DNA from: JALHVH01 sp963773685
GTDB lineage: Bacteria; Acidobacteriota; Aminicenantia; Aminicenantales; Saccharicenantaceae
Assembly: GCA_963773685.1 (NCBI GenBank)
Contig: CAVZBY010000001.1
Location: 62,001 to 126,000 of the forward strand
Direction of reading: 5' to 3'
Length of the DNA stretch: 64,000 bases
The translations under genes were made by a program, and so were the position numbers. How positions within the stretch are numbered: the first letter of the stretch is position 1; each line of letters begins with the position of its first letter. The notes beneath the pieces were generated by a model, which was given only the letters and a program-made list of their open reading frames with translations, was not told the DNA's origin and ran no database searches. Shown here one piece after another: positions 1-9,030 of this stretch.

Positions 1-441
1 GGTCCGGCTGGCCACCCAGAGGGAGAAGTTCTCCTCCGACAGGGCGCCGGAGGTCCGGGCCCTCTCCTGTCCTTTCATGACGAGGATGAAGGTGGGGACG
101 GCCTGGATCCCGAACCCGTGCGAGAGCTCGGGATACTGATCGACGTTGACCTTGACGACCATGATCTCGCCGGCGCGGCGGCGCGCGAGACGGTCGAGCA
201 CCGGGTGCATCACATGGCAGGGACCGCACGTCGGCGAGTAGAAATCCACGAGGACGGGAAGTCCGGACCTTTGGAAGAGGTTGTAGGCCTGGCCCGGGGC
301 TGGCTCGAGAACCGTTCCCGGCAGGGGCAGAGGGGCCTTGCACTTCCCGCAGACGACCTTCCGGCCCGCCGCGTCCGCCGGGTAATAATTGGTCGTGCCG
401 CAGGACGAACAGCTGACCTTGATCCTGCCGTCATCCGTCAT
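1..441 (-). CDS. trxC: Thioredoxin 2-like protein (TrxC type), C-terminus cut by window edge
   Basis: This is a protein-disulfide reductase of the cytoplasmic thioredoxin 2 type. The visible 147 codons start MTDDGRIKVSCSSCG and carry an N-terminal zinc ribbon with two CxxC pairs (CSSC, then CGKC about 20 residues later), followed by a thioredoxin fold with the active site SPTCGPCHVM and the cis-proline strand QAVPTFI. An N-terminal zinc ribbon joined to a CGPC thioredoxin is the hallmark of TrxC. The ATG at 441 is preceded by AAGGAAGGGAG at good spacing. The frame is open to base 1, so only the last helix is missing. It lies 67 bases downstream of the tricorn-type protease gene on the same strand and could be cotranscribed. 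The family call is secure; the physiological target is unknown. Confidence 0.9.
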   Translation of the reverse strand, partial: MTDDGRIKVSCSSCGTTNYYPADAAGRKVVCGKCKAPLPLPGTVLEPAPGQAYNLFQRSGLPVLVDFYSPTCGPCHVMHPVLDRLARRRAGEIMVVKVNVDQYPELSHGFGIQAVPTFILVMKGQERARTSGALSEENFSLWVASRT

Positions 442-508
442 CGGGGGCTCCCTTCCTTTCCTGCGCGGTTCCTATATACAGGAATCCGCCCCCGATTTCA
501 AGGAGGGC

Positions 509-3500
509 CTATTCCTTCGGATAAGCCGGCACCGGCGGGATCTCGCGGCCGGCGGCCTTCAGCTCCTCGAGGATGACCTCGATGGCCTTGTTGAGCTGGT
601 CGTCGATCCCCGCGAACTCCCGGGCGGGGTCGTTGTCGACCACGATGTCGGGATCGACGCCGTGCCCCTCGATGATCCAGCCCTTTCCGTCCGCGGCGTA
701 GGGAGCGAACTCCGGCTTGTTGAGGGCCCCTCCGTCGAGCAGGGGCAGGGACCCGCGGATGCCGACGACGCCGCCCCAGGTCCGCTTGCCGATGAGCTTG
801 CCCATCTTGAGGGTCTTGAACCGGTACGGGAAGATGTCTCCATCGGAGGCTGAGAACTCATCGCAGAGACAGACCTTGGGGCCCAGGACCGCGGCCCCCG
901 GATCCGGCCCGGGCGCGCCGTTCCGCCCGACCTCGACCATGACCATCTCCCGCATCAGCCGCTCGGCGATCTGGGGCGAGACGTTCCCGCCGCCGTTGCC
1001 GCGGACGTCGATGATGAGGGCCTTCTTCCGGAGCTGGGGATAGAAATATTTCACGAACTCGTTGAGCCCCTCCGTCCCCATGTCCGGAATATGGATGTAG
1101 CCGACCTTGCCGCCGGTGGCCTTGGCGACCTGGGCCAGGTTATCCTCGACCCAGGTGTGATAGGTGAGCTGATTCTCGGTCTCGACCGGGACGACGACGA
1201 CCTCGCGGCTCCCCTTCTCCTCGGGAAGGGCGCTCACCTTGAGCGTCACCTGCCGCCCGACCTTATTGTAGAGAGCTTCGCCGATATCGGGGAGCCCGCT
1301 CGTTTCGCGCCCGTCGACGGCGATGATGTACTCGCCTTCCTTCACGTTCACGCCGACCTCGGTCAGCGGGTTCTTCAGGGTCCTGTCCCAGTTCTGGCCC
1401 TTGAGGATACGGGCGATCCGGAGATAGCCGGACTTCAGGTCCCGCTCGTACCGGGCCCCGAGCATCCCGACCTTGACCTTCGGCGGCGCGGGCATATCGC
1501 CCCCGCCGACATAGGTATGTCCGGTCGAAAGCTCGCCGATCATCTCTCCGATGATGTAGGTCAGGTCGGCCCTGTGGCCGACGGCCGACGCCAACGGACG
1601 GTACCGGGCCTTCATGGCCGGCCAGTCGACGCCGTGCATGCCGGGATCGTAGAAGAAGTCCTTCATCTGGCGCCAGCATTCGTCGAAGATCTGGCCCCAT
1701 TCCGCCCGAAGGTCGAGCGTGACCTCGAGGCCCGAGAGGTCGAGCTTCGGGTCGAGCTTGATCGCGTCCTTGGGCAGGTCGATGATGGCGTACTCGCCGT
1801 CCCGGCCGACGAGCATCTTCTTCAGGTCGGCCGAGACTTCGTAGCCGCGGGCGGCGCCGAGGTCCTTCTCCTTCTTCTCGGCCAGGTCAAAGAGCATGAG
1901 GGAGGCGCCGCGGCCCAGCGCCGGAAATTTCTGGTAATAGACGGAATCGCCGACGGCCATGATGTTCCCGTAGTTGGCCGTTTCGATGGGCAGGGAGAGG
2001 ATGCGCTCCTTGAGGCCCTCGGGATCGACCTTGACCGCGACAAGCACCGGGGCGTCCGGGGGCTTCTCGTCCTTCTTCGCCGCCTTGGGGTCCGGCTTGG
2101 CGGGCTTGTCCTCGACCGCACGGACCGCCACCTCGTCGCTCTTCGGCTCGAACGGCGACTTCGTGTCCCGGGCCAGGGTGACGAAGAAGACGCGGGACAT
2201 GGCGAGGTAGGCGTGGTTCCATTCGGTGGCGCTGTAAACGGGGTCGAAGTCCCGGTCGGAAACGAAGAAGAGATACTTTCCGTCGGTGCTGAACGAAGGC
2301 CCGCCGGAGTTATACCAGCCGTCGGTGACGTCGATGGTCTTTTTCGAATCGACCGAGTAGAGGTAGACCTTGTTCAGCTGGTCCACTTCGGGCTTGTCGT
2401 AGGCGATCCACTTGCCGTCGGGAGACCAAGCGGCTCCGCCGACCTCCCACTGCACGGCCTGGACGACCATGACGACCTCGCCGGTGGCGACGTCGACGTA
2501 GCTCAGCCGCTGTTTCTTGTCGTCCCAGCCGATCCTCTTCGAATCCGGCGACCAGGCGAGCCTGTACTTGTAGGTGTCGCCGTTCTTCGTCAGCTGGCGG
2601 GGCGTGCCCGTCCCGTCCTGGTTCATGACCCAGATCTCGTCCGTCCCGCTCGCGTCGGAGATGTAGGCGATCGTCCTCCCGTCGGGCGACCACTTGGCGG
2701 CGCGCTCGTGGACCCCGGGCGTCCGTGTCAGGTTCCTGGTGTTGCCGTCCTTGGCGGGCACCGTGAAGACATCTCCCCGGGCGCCGAAGAGGGCTCTCTT
2801 CCCGTCGGGGGCGATCTCCCACTGGTTCACCCGGCCGGCGACCTTGGCGACCTTCGTCCGGCTGGCCGCCATGTCCTCGGCGATGAAGACGGGGACCTTC
2901 GCGGTCTTCTCGGAAGCCAGGTCGAACCGATGAATGAAGCCGCCGTTCTCGAAGACGATGGCGTCGGGCCCGAGGGACGGGAACTTGATGTCGTACTCGA
3001 CGAAGTCGGTGAGCTTCCGGGTCGCCTTCGTCCCGAGGTCGTAGACGTAGAGGTTCATCTTCTTGTTCGCGTCCCGGTCGGAGACGAAATAGATCCGGTT
3101 CCCGCTCCACATCGGGATGATGTCGAGGGCGGGGTTGTCGGTGATGTTCGCGACGGCCTTCGTCTCGAAGTCGAAGATCCAGATGTCGTCGGCCATGCCG
3201 CCCCGGTAGCGCTTCCAGGTCCGGAACTCGCGGAAGATGCGGTTGTAGGCGAGCTTCTTGTCGTCCGGGCGAGAAGGAGCCGAAGCCTCCACGCGGCAGG
3301 GGCAGCTGCTCGGGCGCCGCGCCCGAACGTCGAGGCCGTATAGAGCTGGCCGTTGAAATCGTTCCATTCGCGCATCCGGGACCGGAAGAGGACGCGGCCG
3401 CCGTCGTGGGCCCAGCCCATGACGAGGTTGTTCGGACCCATGCGGTCGGAGATGTCGTCGCGTCCGAGCGAAGGCGTGTAGGTCAGGCGTTTCGGGACGC

Positions 3501-3795
3501 CGCCCCCGGCCGGCATCAGGTAGACCTCGCGGTTGCCGTCGTATTCGCCGGTGAAGGCGATCCATTTCCCGTCGGGCGAGAAGCGGGGAAAGGCCTCGTA
3601 TCCCTCGTGCGAGGTCAGCCGTCGGGCCGTTCCGCCCGCGACGGGGACCGTGAACAGGTCGCCCGCGTAAGAAAAGACCACGGAGTCCCCCGAGATCGTC
3701 GGAAAGCGCAGGACCCGGGCTTCTTCCGCCGCGAAAGAGGCCGTCACCAAAAGCATGATCGCGAGAACGCCAATGACGCCGGACTTGATCTTCAC
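509..3795 (-). CDS. Tricorn-type S41 serine protease, interrupted by two frameshifts
   Basis: This is a tricorn protease homologue of about 1094 residues, expected to be exported and to degrade peptides to small products. It starts at GTG 3795 behind AAGGAGGAG with a signal peptide ending near SFAAEE. Blades of WD40-like/TolB-type beta-propeller follow (repeated SPDGKWIAF and WSPDG motifs), then a PDZ-like region and an S41 core: STGHTYVGGGD carries the catalytic His, GNGGGNVSP the oxyanion region, and DEFSASDGD the nucleophilic Ser. The first 160 codons read in one frame. A short middle stretch (APEQLPLPRGG, GSFSP) reads in a second frame, and from DDKKLAYNR onward a third frame runs to the stop. 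Two single extra bases near 3314-3324 and 3264-3270 explain this, and the total length is 3n+2. Either the gene is a recent pseudogene or the assembly has two indels. Confidence 0.88.
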
Positions 3796-3965
3796 CGCTC
3801 CTCCTTGGACCGAATGATGGAATAGAATTTATATCATAGAAATCGAGACAACGTCCATCGACCCGCGCCGCCGCATCCTTATATACGACGCGTGAGAGCC
3901 AGAAGATGCGCCATATTCGCGTCCCGGAGAAATAAAGAATATTTCGTTAATAAAGAAGAAAATGC

Positions 3966-3994
3966 TTGACATACTGTATGACGCACATTATTAT
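3966..3994 (+). promoter_or_regulatory. Sigma-70 promoter of the PadR-family gene
   Basis: TTGACA at 3966-3971 and TATTAT at 3989-3994 are separated by exactly 17 bases in an AT-rich divergent intergenic region. The start site would fall near 4001, giving a leader of about 60 bases to the ATG at 4060. Strength is inferred from the match to consensus only. Confidence 0.75.
3970..3980. promoter_or_regulatory. Palindromic operator candidate overlapping the -35 box
   Basis: CATAC-T-GTATG is an inverted repeat with perfect 5-base arms that overlaps the last bases of the -35 hexamer and the spacer of the promoter at 3966-3994. PadR-family regulators usually autorepress through short AT-rich dyads at their own promoter, so this is a plausible autoregulatory site. 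That assignment is inference. Confidence 0.45.
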
Positions 3995-4059
3995 ATTATA
4001 CGCATGATACATAAAGCGCACAGTATCCGGCGCTCATGCTGAAAAGAGGTGCCCAAGCC

Positions 4060-5376
4060 ATGGATCCCGATATCGGAAGCTTCGAAACCGAGATGAACCG
4101 GGGGTTCCTCCAGATCCTGGTTCTGACCCTTCTCGAGACGGAGGCTTACGGCTATGCGATGGTCCGGGCCATCCGGGACCAGGGGTACGAGGTCGAGGAG
4201 AACACCCTCTATCCCCTGCTCCGCCGCCTGGAGAAGAACGGTTGGATCCGGAGCCAATGGGAGGTCCGCGAGGAGCGGCCGCGGAAATTCTATTCCATCA
4301 CCGCGGAGGGACGCGCCCTTCGGGCCGACCTCCTTTCCATCTGGAGAAAGCAGGACCGCGTCCTGAGCCATTTCACAAGGGAGAATCGAAAGATGTTTGA
4401 ACGACTCGAATCCTATCTCGAAGAGATCGGGCATTTCCTCTCGGGCCGTGAGGAACGGGAGGAGATCCTTTCGGAGATCCGCAGCCACATCCTGGAGAAG
4501 GCGGAGCGCGAATACGGCCGTGTCACGGAGGCGTCCCTCGCCCAGGTCATCGCCGGCTTCGGGGCCCCCCGCCGGGTCGCCGGCCGGTACGTCGCCGAAA
4601 GCCCCATCATCGCCCCCGTCTATCGGCGATTCCTGTTCCGCTACACGGCGCTCGTTTTCGGCATCCACACCCTGTTCACCCTCGCCGCCGTCATCTTCCG
4701 CGAGAGCTTCATCATGTTCCCGATCCTTTTCGTCCCGAGGATGGGCCCGTTCGAAGCCCTGCTCTATCTGCCGACGGCCTTTCTCTTCGACCTCGGCGCC
4801 GTGACCCTGGTCCTCACCTTCATCACGAGGAGCGGCAAGGAGATCGCCCTCCCCTGGCCTAAGTTCTCCGTGGACCTCGACGAGGTGAAGACGCCCCGGC
4901 GCCGGGTCTGGAACATCATCGGCGCGGCTTTCATGACGGCCATGACGGGGTTCGCAGTCTATGTTTTCGTCACCTGCCGCACGATATTCGTGCTCAACCT
5001 GGACTTCAGCTCGCCCAGGCCCCTGTTCAATCCGGCGGTGGGGTATCGGGTTTCCCTGATCGTCCTCGCGATGATCGCCGCGGGCGCGCTCGCCGCCATC
5101 ATCAGGATCTTCACGGCTTCCCGCTGGGTGGACCTCGCCTCGAACGCGGTCGCCCTCGCCCTGATCGGATTGCTCCTGCGCCAGCCCTTTGACGCCCCCT
5201 TTGCCGTCGCCTCGCTCGCACACCTGGCCGGCCCCATCAGGACGGCGGCGAAATTCTCCCTGCTCTTCATCGCCCTTATGGTCGCTATCGAGATGGTCAA
5301 GATCCTAGTCATGATCGGACGCGAGTGGATGGCGAAGTCGAAGCCCAACGCGCCCGCCTCGGCGCCCCGGCCCTGA
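4060..5376 (+). CDS. PadR-family regulator fused to a HAAS domain and a multi-spanning membrane domain
   Basis: This 438-residue protein is a membrane-tethered transcription regulator. Residues about 12-100 form a PadR winged helix (NRGFLQILVLTLL, GYAMVRAIRDQGYEVEENTLYPLLRRLEKNGWI, then the beta-wing ending FYSITAEG). Next comes a HAAS-like helical domain (MFERLESYLEEIGHFL, ILSEIRSHILEKAEREYG, VIAGFGAPRRVAGRY), usually found in separate membrane partners of PadR. The remaining C-terminal half has about six hydrophobic segments. ATG 4060 was chosen because AGAGGT lies 9 bases upstream; the in-frame ATG at 4036 has no ribosome site. In many bacteria the PadR and HAAS-membrane parts are two adjacent genes, and here they are one polypeptide. 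The signal sensed and the target genes are unknown, though its own promoter carries a dyad. Confidence 0.85.
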   Translation: MDPDIGSFETEMNRGFLQILVLTLLETEAYGYAMVRAIRDQGYEVEENTLYPLLRRLEKNGWIRSQWEVREERPRKFYSITAEGRALRADLLSIWRKQDRVLSHFTRENRKMFERLESYLEEIGHFLSGREEREEILSEIRSHILEKAEREYGRVTEASLAQVIAGFGAPRRVAGRYVAESPIIAPVYRRFLFRYTALVFGIHTLFTLAAVIFRESFIMFPILFVPRMGPFEALLYLPTAFLFDLGAVTLVLTFITRSGKEIALPWPKFSVDLDEVKTPRRRVWNIIGAAFMTAMTGFAVYVFVTCRTIFVLNLDFSSPRPLFNPAVGYRVSLIVLAMIAAGALAAIIRIFTASRWVDLASNAVALALIGLLLRQPFDAPFAVASLAHLAGPIRTAAKFSLLFIALMVAIEMVKILVMIGREWMAKSKPNAPASAPRP

Positions 5377-5458
5377 AGGGGTCAGGTCTTGACGTCTCTC
5401 ATTCGGCCCGGCGTCGAACCGGTCTGTTTACGAAATATCCGTTAAGACCTGGACCCCT
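5377..5458. repeat. REP-like palindromic element (GGGGTCAGGTCTT type)
   Basis: AGGGGTCAGGTCTT at 5377-5390 and AAGACCTGGACCCCT at 5444-5458 form an imperfect inverted repeat, 14 paired bases with a single bulged base, around a 53-base centre. The arm sequence matches a motif I recall from palindromic repeats mobilised by REP-associated tyrosine transposases (RAYT). It sits between the convergent padR and alkD genes, and its right arm encodes the last residues of alkD. Confidence 0.65.
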
Positions 5459-6192
5459 CTCGTCTCGAGAAGGAGCTTCGCCCGTTTCTTCGGCTCGAAG
5501 CGCTCGATGGCGTAGCGGAGGGTCGTCCGCGGGATGGCCGGCCCGTTCTCGAGGAGGAAGCGCTCGAGCCGCGCCATATCCTTCTTCCCGACCTCGCGGA
5601 GGAGCCAGCCCGCGGCCTTCTGGATGAGGTCGTCCTCGGTCCCGAAGTGCGCTCGGACAACCCCGTAGATCGTTTCGCGATAGGCCTCGTCCTTCGCCAG
5701 CTTGAGGAAGGATACGATCGACGCCCGCCGCACCCAGCGGTTCGGATGGCCCGCCCAGGTCTTGATGCGCTCCACGAGCTCCGGAAAGCGGACAAGGAGC
5801 GAGCCCACGGCCTCCGGACAGAAAACGTCCACCGACGCCCAGTTGTTCAGGAGGTCCGCGGCCAGCCATGCCTTGATGCGCAGGAACAGGGACTTCGGCA
5901 GGACCTTCTTGTACCGGATCATGACGAGGGCCCCGAGGCCCTTGGCTTCGAGCTCGGGCTCGCGGAACATGATCTCGCAGTACCTGATGGCGTCATCCGC
6001 CGTCCATTCCTTCCGGATCGTCGCGTACAGGTCGGCGGCGATGCTCCGGATCTCGGGGCTGGCGACGCCATAGAATTCCACGGTCTCCTTGAAGTATTTC
6101 CTGGCCCCCGCCGCCCTTTTCGGGTTCGCCATGGCCCTCAACCGGGCCTTGCCCTGCCGGGCAAGCTCATCGGGAGTGAATGTTCTCGTCAT
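5428..6192 (-). CDS. AlkD-like DNA alkylation repair (HEAT-repeat) protein
   Basis: This is a 254-residue all-helical protein of the AlkC/AlkD DNA-glycosylase superfamily, which removes bulky cationic alkylated bases without base flipping. Family features include the early FYGVASPEIRSIA helix, the LLNNWASVDVFC helix pair, WVRRASIVSFLKLA, and DDLIQKAAGWLLREVG near the C-terminus. The catalytic Asp of characterised AlkD lies in the NWDLVD region, and NWASVDVF here fits that position. The ATG at 6192 is preceded by GGAGACCGCAG. The last ten residues (RGVQVLTDIS) are encoded by the right arm of the palindromic element at 5377-5458, so the native C-terminus has been replaced or extended by repeat sequence. 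It is the last gene of the leftward cluster that begins at 8872. Confidence 0.85.
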   Translation of the reverse strand: MTRTFTPDELARQGKARLRAMANPKRAAGARKYFKETVEFYGVASPEIRSIAADLYATIRKEWTADDAIRYCEIMFREPELEAKGLGALVMIRYKKVLPKSLFLRIKAWLAADLLNNWASVDVFCPEAVGSLLVRFPELVERIKTWAGHPNRWVRRASIVSFLKLAKDEAYRETIYGVVRAHFGTEDDLIQKAAGWLLREVGKKDMARLERFLLENGPAIPRTTLRYAIERFEPKKRAKLLLETRGVQVLTDIS

Positions 6193-6288
6193 CTGCGGTC
6201 TCCTTCGCCGGAGCGAGCGTTCTTGCAGGGCCCATTGTAATGAATCGCCCGGGGAATTCCAATCCGCCGCCGACCATGAACCCGCCGC

Positions 6289-7407
6289 TCAGACGAACCG
6301 CGAGAAGACGGCGTTCGAGACAAGGAACTTGTCTTCCGGAATACGGAGGGTGCCGCCCTCGAGGATCAGCATGCCTTCCTCCCTCAGCTCATCGATCTGC
6401 GTGCTGAACAGCTTCGTGATATCGATCCCGAACCGCTCCTCCAGGTCCCGCGTCCGGACGCCGCAAGAGAGGCGGAGGCCGGAGATCAGGGCCTCTTTCA
6501 GGCTCTCGCTCGCCGCCAGCTCCCGGACCTCGCCGCGAGGGTCGCCGCCCGGGGCGAGCCCCGCCGCCCAGTCTTTGATGGCCGGCTTGTTGCACCAGCG
6601 GACGGCGCCGATATGAGAACAGGCCGAAGGGCCGAGGCCGAGGAATGGCTCGTAGCGCCAGTATTTCAGGTTATGGGCGCACTCCGCGCCTTCCCTGGCG
6701 AAGTTCGCGATCTCGTATCTCCGGATGCCCGCGGCCTCCAGGCCCTCTTTCATGAACTCGTAGGCGTCAGCGGCCGCGTCGTCATCAACCGGATGTTCGC
6801 GGGCGAACGTTTCGAACGGGAGGCCTTCGAGGCTCTCCATGATGTAGAGCGAAACATGATCCGGCCCGAGTCCGGCGGTCGTGTCCAACGTTCTCCGGAG
6901 GGCATCCGGAGTCTCGGTCGGGACGCCGACCATCAGGTCGATCCCCACAACCGGGAATCCCGCGCGGCGCGCGCTCAGGACGAACGCCTCGGCCTGGCGG
7001 CCCGTATAAGGACGCCCCAGGATCCCGAGCATGCGGTCGTCGAAGGATTGGACGCCGATGCTCATCCGGGTCACGCCGGCCTCTCGCCAGCCGCCGAGGG
7101 ACGACGCGTCCTCGAAGTCGGGATTCGCCTCGAGTGTGAATTCCTCGGATTCCAGGCGAATTCCCGCGCCGATAGACCCGGTCAGTCGGGCGAGATCCCC
7201 GGGCCCGAGAAGGGAAGGCGTTCCTCCCCCCACATAGAGCGTATCGGCGCGAAAGCCCGCGGACGCATGGCGGGCCGCTTCCTTTTCGATCCCCTCGAAC
7301 CAGACATCCAGAAGATCGCGCCGGAAGGGGACGCTCGCAAAATGACAATAAGGACACTTCGCCCGGCAGAACGGGAAGTGGATGTACAATCCGATCTTAT
7401 CCGTCAT
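6289..7407 (-). CDS. hemW: HemW-like radical SAM protein (haem chaperone / HemN family)
   Basis: This 372-residue radical SAM enzyme belongs to the HemW branch of the HemN family. HemW binds haem and inserts it into client respiratory proteins; it is often misannotated as oxygen-independent coproporphyrinogen oxidase. The SAM cluster motif is CRAKCPYC near residue 14, followed by HF where DF is more usual. VGGGTPSLL, FTLEANPD and RMSIGVQSFDDRMLGILGRPY are classic HemW/HemN motifs, and the C-terminal half carries the winged-helix HemN_C domain (GPSACSHIGAVRWCN, LEERFGID). The extra fourth Cys of true HemN (CxxxCxxCxC) is absent, which supports HemW. TATAAT lies about 20 bases upstream of the ATG with no clear ribosome site. 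It sits downstream of an Fe-S protein gene and close to haem-requiring cytochromes in the same genome. Confidence 0.85.
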   Translation of the reverse strand: MTDKIGLYIHFPFCRAKCPYCHFASVPFRRDLLDVWFEGIEKEAARHASAGFRADTLYVGGGTPSLLGPGDLARLTGSIGAGIRLESEEFTLEANPDFEDASSLGGWREAGVTRMSIGVQSFDDRMLGILGRPYTGRQAEAFVLSARRAGFPVVGIDLMVGVPTETPDALRRTLDTTAGLGPDHVSLYIMESLEGLPFETFAREHPVDDDAAADAYEFMKEGLEAAGIRRYEIANFAREGAECAHNLKYWRYEPFLGLGPSACSHIGAVRWCNKPAIKDWAAGLAPGGDPRGEVRELAASESLKEALISGLRLSCGVRTRDLEERFGIDITKLFSTQIDELREEGMLILEGGTLRIPEDKFLVSNAVFSRFV

Positions 7408-7488
7408 CGCGGTTCCGAGGACGGATTATAAAGCCGATCGCGGAGGCGCGCCAGGGGCAAGCCCGGACATCGTCGGAAATCGCGGGAT

Positions 7489-8340
7489 TCAGGTCCAAAG
7501 AGCCGCCGCCGCCGGGACGGACGACCGGGCGGACAGGGAGATGGCGTCCTTGGCGCAGGCCGAGCGGCATATGCCGCAGCCATAACAGCGCCCGGGATCG
7601 ATGGAGACCCGGCGCCGGGCCGGGCTGTAGACCATCGCCCCGAACGGGCACAGACGGAGGCATTCCCGGCAACCGCTGCAGAGGTCGTGGTCGATGCCGG
7701 CCACGTATTCGGCCCGGAAAAACGTCGGAAACCGGGACCGGAGCTGGAACTTCATCGCCAGGCAGTCCGTACCGTCGCAATTGCAGAGGCCCCCGATGAA
7801 CGGCGCCTCGAAGGTCCAGACCGTATGGCACATCCCCTGTTTTTCATGCTCCCGAAATGCCGCCAGCGCTTCGGCCCGGGACAGAGATTCCAAGCCCTTC
7901 GTCTCCGGTCCGATGAGGTAATCGGCGTTAATACCCTTGAGTATCCTGATCAGCTCCAGCTCTCCGGGATTCAGGCTGATGCCGTAACAGAATCTTTGCT
8001 CGGTGCCGACGGTGACCTTCCGGCACATGCAGGCCAGGCGGACCACCGAGTTGGCGAAACCCAGGATCTTCTCGATCTCCTCGATAGGGACGACCTGGCC
8101 GAAATGGTGGGCCTTCTGCTTCCGGAGAAGGCCCCGGCGGACGGCCTTCTGAACGAAGGCGGGCGCCCTTTCGAGCTTCTCGACTCCCCGGACCATGCCC
8201 GGATAGCGGGCGGGAAGCGTCTCGAAGAAATCCCCGATGAACTTCCTACGGCCGAGGTCCGCAAGGAGGTCGTCGGAATAGTTTTCAGCCCTGAGGTACC
8301 AGGTCTTTCCCTCTCCGTGTTTATGGCAGAACTCGCACAT
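7489..8340 (-). CDS. Cysteine-rich 2x[4Fe-4S] ferredoxin-like protein
   Basis: This 283-residue protein starts MCEFCHKHGEGKTWYLRAENY. It ends in a bacterial-type two-cluster ferredoxin domain (CSGCRECLRLCPFG, then CYGCGICRSACAKDA), and further cysteines in the middle (RLACMCRKVTVG, GLCNCDGTDC) suggest extra cofactor ligands. Proteins with this layout are common in anaerobes, but no reaction is established to my knowledge. It probably accepts or relays electrons. The ATG at 8340 was chosen because GGGAGGGGG lies just upstream. A longer frame back to 8466 would run into the neighbouring gene and has a non-protein-like composition. It lies 61 bases after the RsbRD_N-like gene and is probably cotranscribed with it. 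Confidence 0.75.
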   Translation of the reverse strand: MCEFCHKHGEGKTWYLRAENYSDDLLADLGRRKFIGDFFETLPARYPGMVRGVEKLERAPAFVQKAVRRGLLRKQKAHHFGQVVPIEEIEKILGFANSVVRLACMCRKVTVGTEQRFCYGISLNPGELELIRILKGINADYLIGPETKGLESLSRAEALAAFREHEKQGMCHTVWTFEAPFIGGLCNCDGTDCLAMKFQLRSRFPTFFRAEYVAGIDHDLCSGCRECLRLCPFGAMVYSPARRRVSIDPGRCYGCGICRSACAKDAISLSARSSVPAAAALWT

Positions 8341-8401
8341 GGTCCCCCTCCCTTCGGTCATCCCCCCGGGCGCGTCGTCGCCCTCCCGGCCCCGCGGATC
8401 G

Positions 8402-8872
8402 CTAGTCCTTGTTCTCGTAGCCGCAGGCGGCGTAATAGATGGCCCGGTCGAAGAACGTGACGACACGATTGTTCAGCTCCATCGCCTGGTAAAGGTCGAG
8501 AGCGGTGTCGAGAAGCCCGTCGGATTGGACCTTCAGCCAGAGATGCCGCCTGAGGAGGCTCAGCGTCAGGATGATCTCGGGAAGAGGGAATCCCTCTTCG
8601 CGGCGCTTCCGGCCCAGCTCCTTCCAGTAGCTCTTGATCTCCTCCTTGGAGGTTTCCTGGGAGATCCACTTGCCGAGCTGGCTGTAAACCGTGTGGGCGC
8701 GCCGGAACAGCTCCTTCTCGTCGAAAACCTTGTAGGTCGGCAGGCTGAGGTTCCTTTTGACGTCCTCGAGATACCGCCTGGTCAGCTCCTCGGCGCTGCG
8801 CTCGATGAGGTCCACGAGCCTCTGGGATACCGGGGTCTGATACAGGGACGCGGTGCGGATCGTATCCTTCAC
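8402..8872 (-). CDS. RsbRD_N-like (RsbT co-antagonist N-terminal domain) protein
   Basis: This is a 156-residue helical protein that looks like a free-standing RsbRD N-terminal domain, the globin-like sensor half of stressosome RsbR paralogues. Recognisable stretches are LVDLIERSAEELTRRYLEDV near the start and YQAMELNNRVVTFFDRAIYYAACGYE at the end. There is no STAS domain. It starts at GTG 8872 with AGGGAGAAGC upstream and a near-consensus promoter at 8896-8924. The downstream Fe-S protein suggests a redox-sensing or redox-signalling pair, which is inference from adjacency. Family assignment is moderate because only a single domain is present. Confidence 0.65.
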   Translation of the reverse strand: MKDTIRTASLYQTPVSQRLVDLIERSAEELTRRYLEDVKRNLSLPTYKVFDEKELFRRAHTVYSQLGKWISQETSKEEIKSYWKELGRKRREEGFPLPEIILTLSLLRRHLWLKVQSDGLLDTALDLYQAMELNNRVVTFFDRAIYYAACGYENKD

Positions 8873-8895
8873 GCTTCTCCCTCTCTTCCCTTATC

Positions 8896-8924
8896 AATCT
8901 AACATCGGGAGGGAGGCCTGTCAA
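8896..8924 (-). promoter_or_regulatory. Sigma-70 promoter for the leftward RsbRD_N / Fe-S / hemW cluster
   Basis: On the minus strand TTGACA (8924-8919) and TAGATT (8901-8896) are separated by exactly 17 bases. The start site would lie near 8889, giving a 16-base leader that contains the ribosome site AGGGAG before GTG 8872. Confidence 0.75.
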
Positions 8925-9030
8925 TCGGCGGGGTTTTTTCGAGGCGGAGTGAGAATAAAACGGGCTTGAGCCGGTCTATTCAATAGAGCGACCTGGCAGG
9001 GTCGTTCGCGTATCTCCTTCCTTATTGTAA

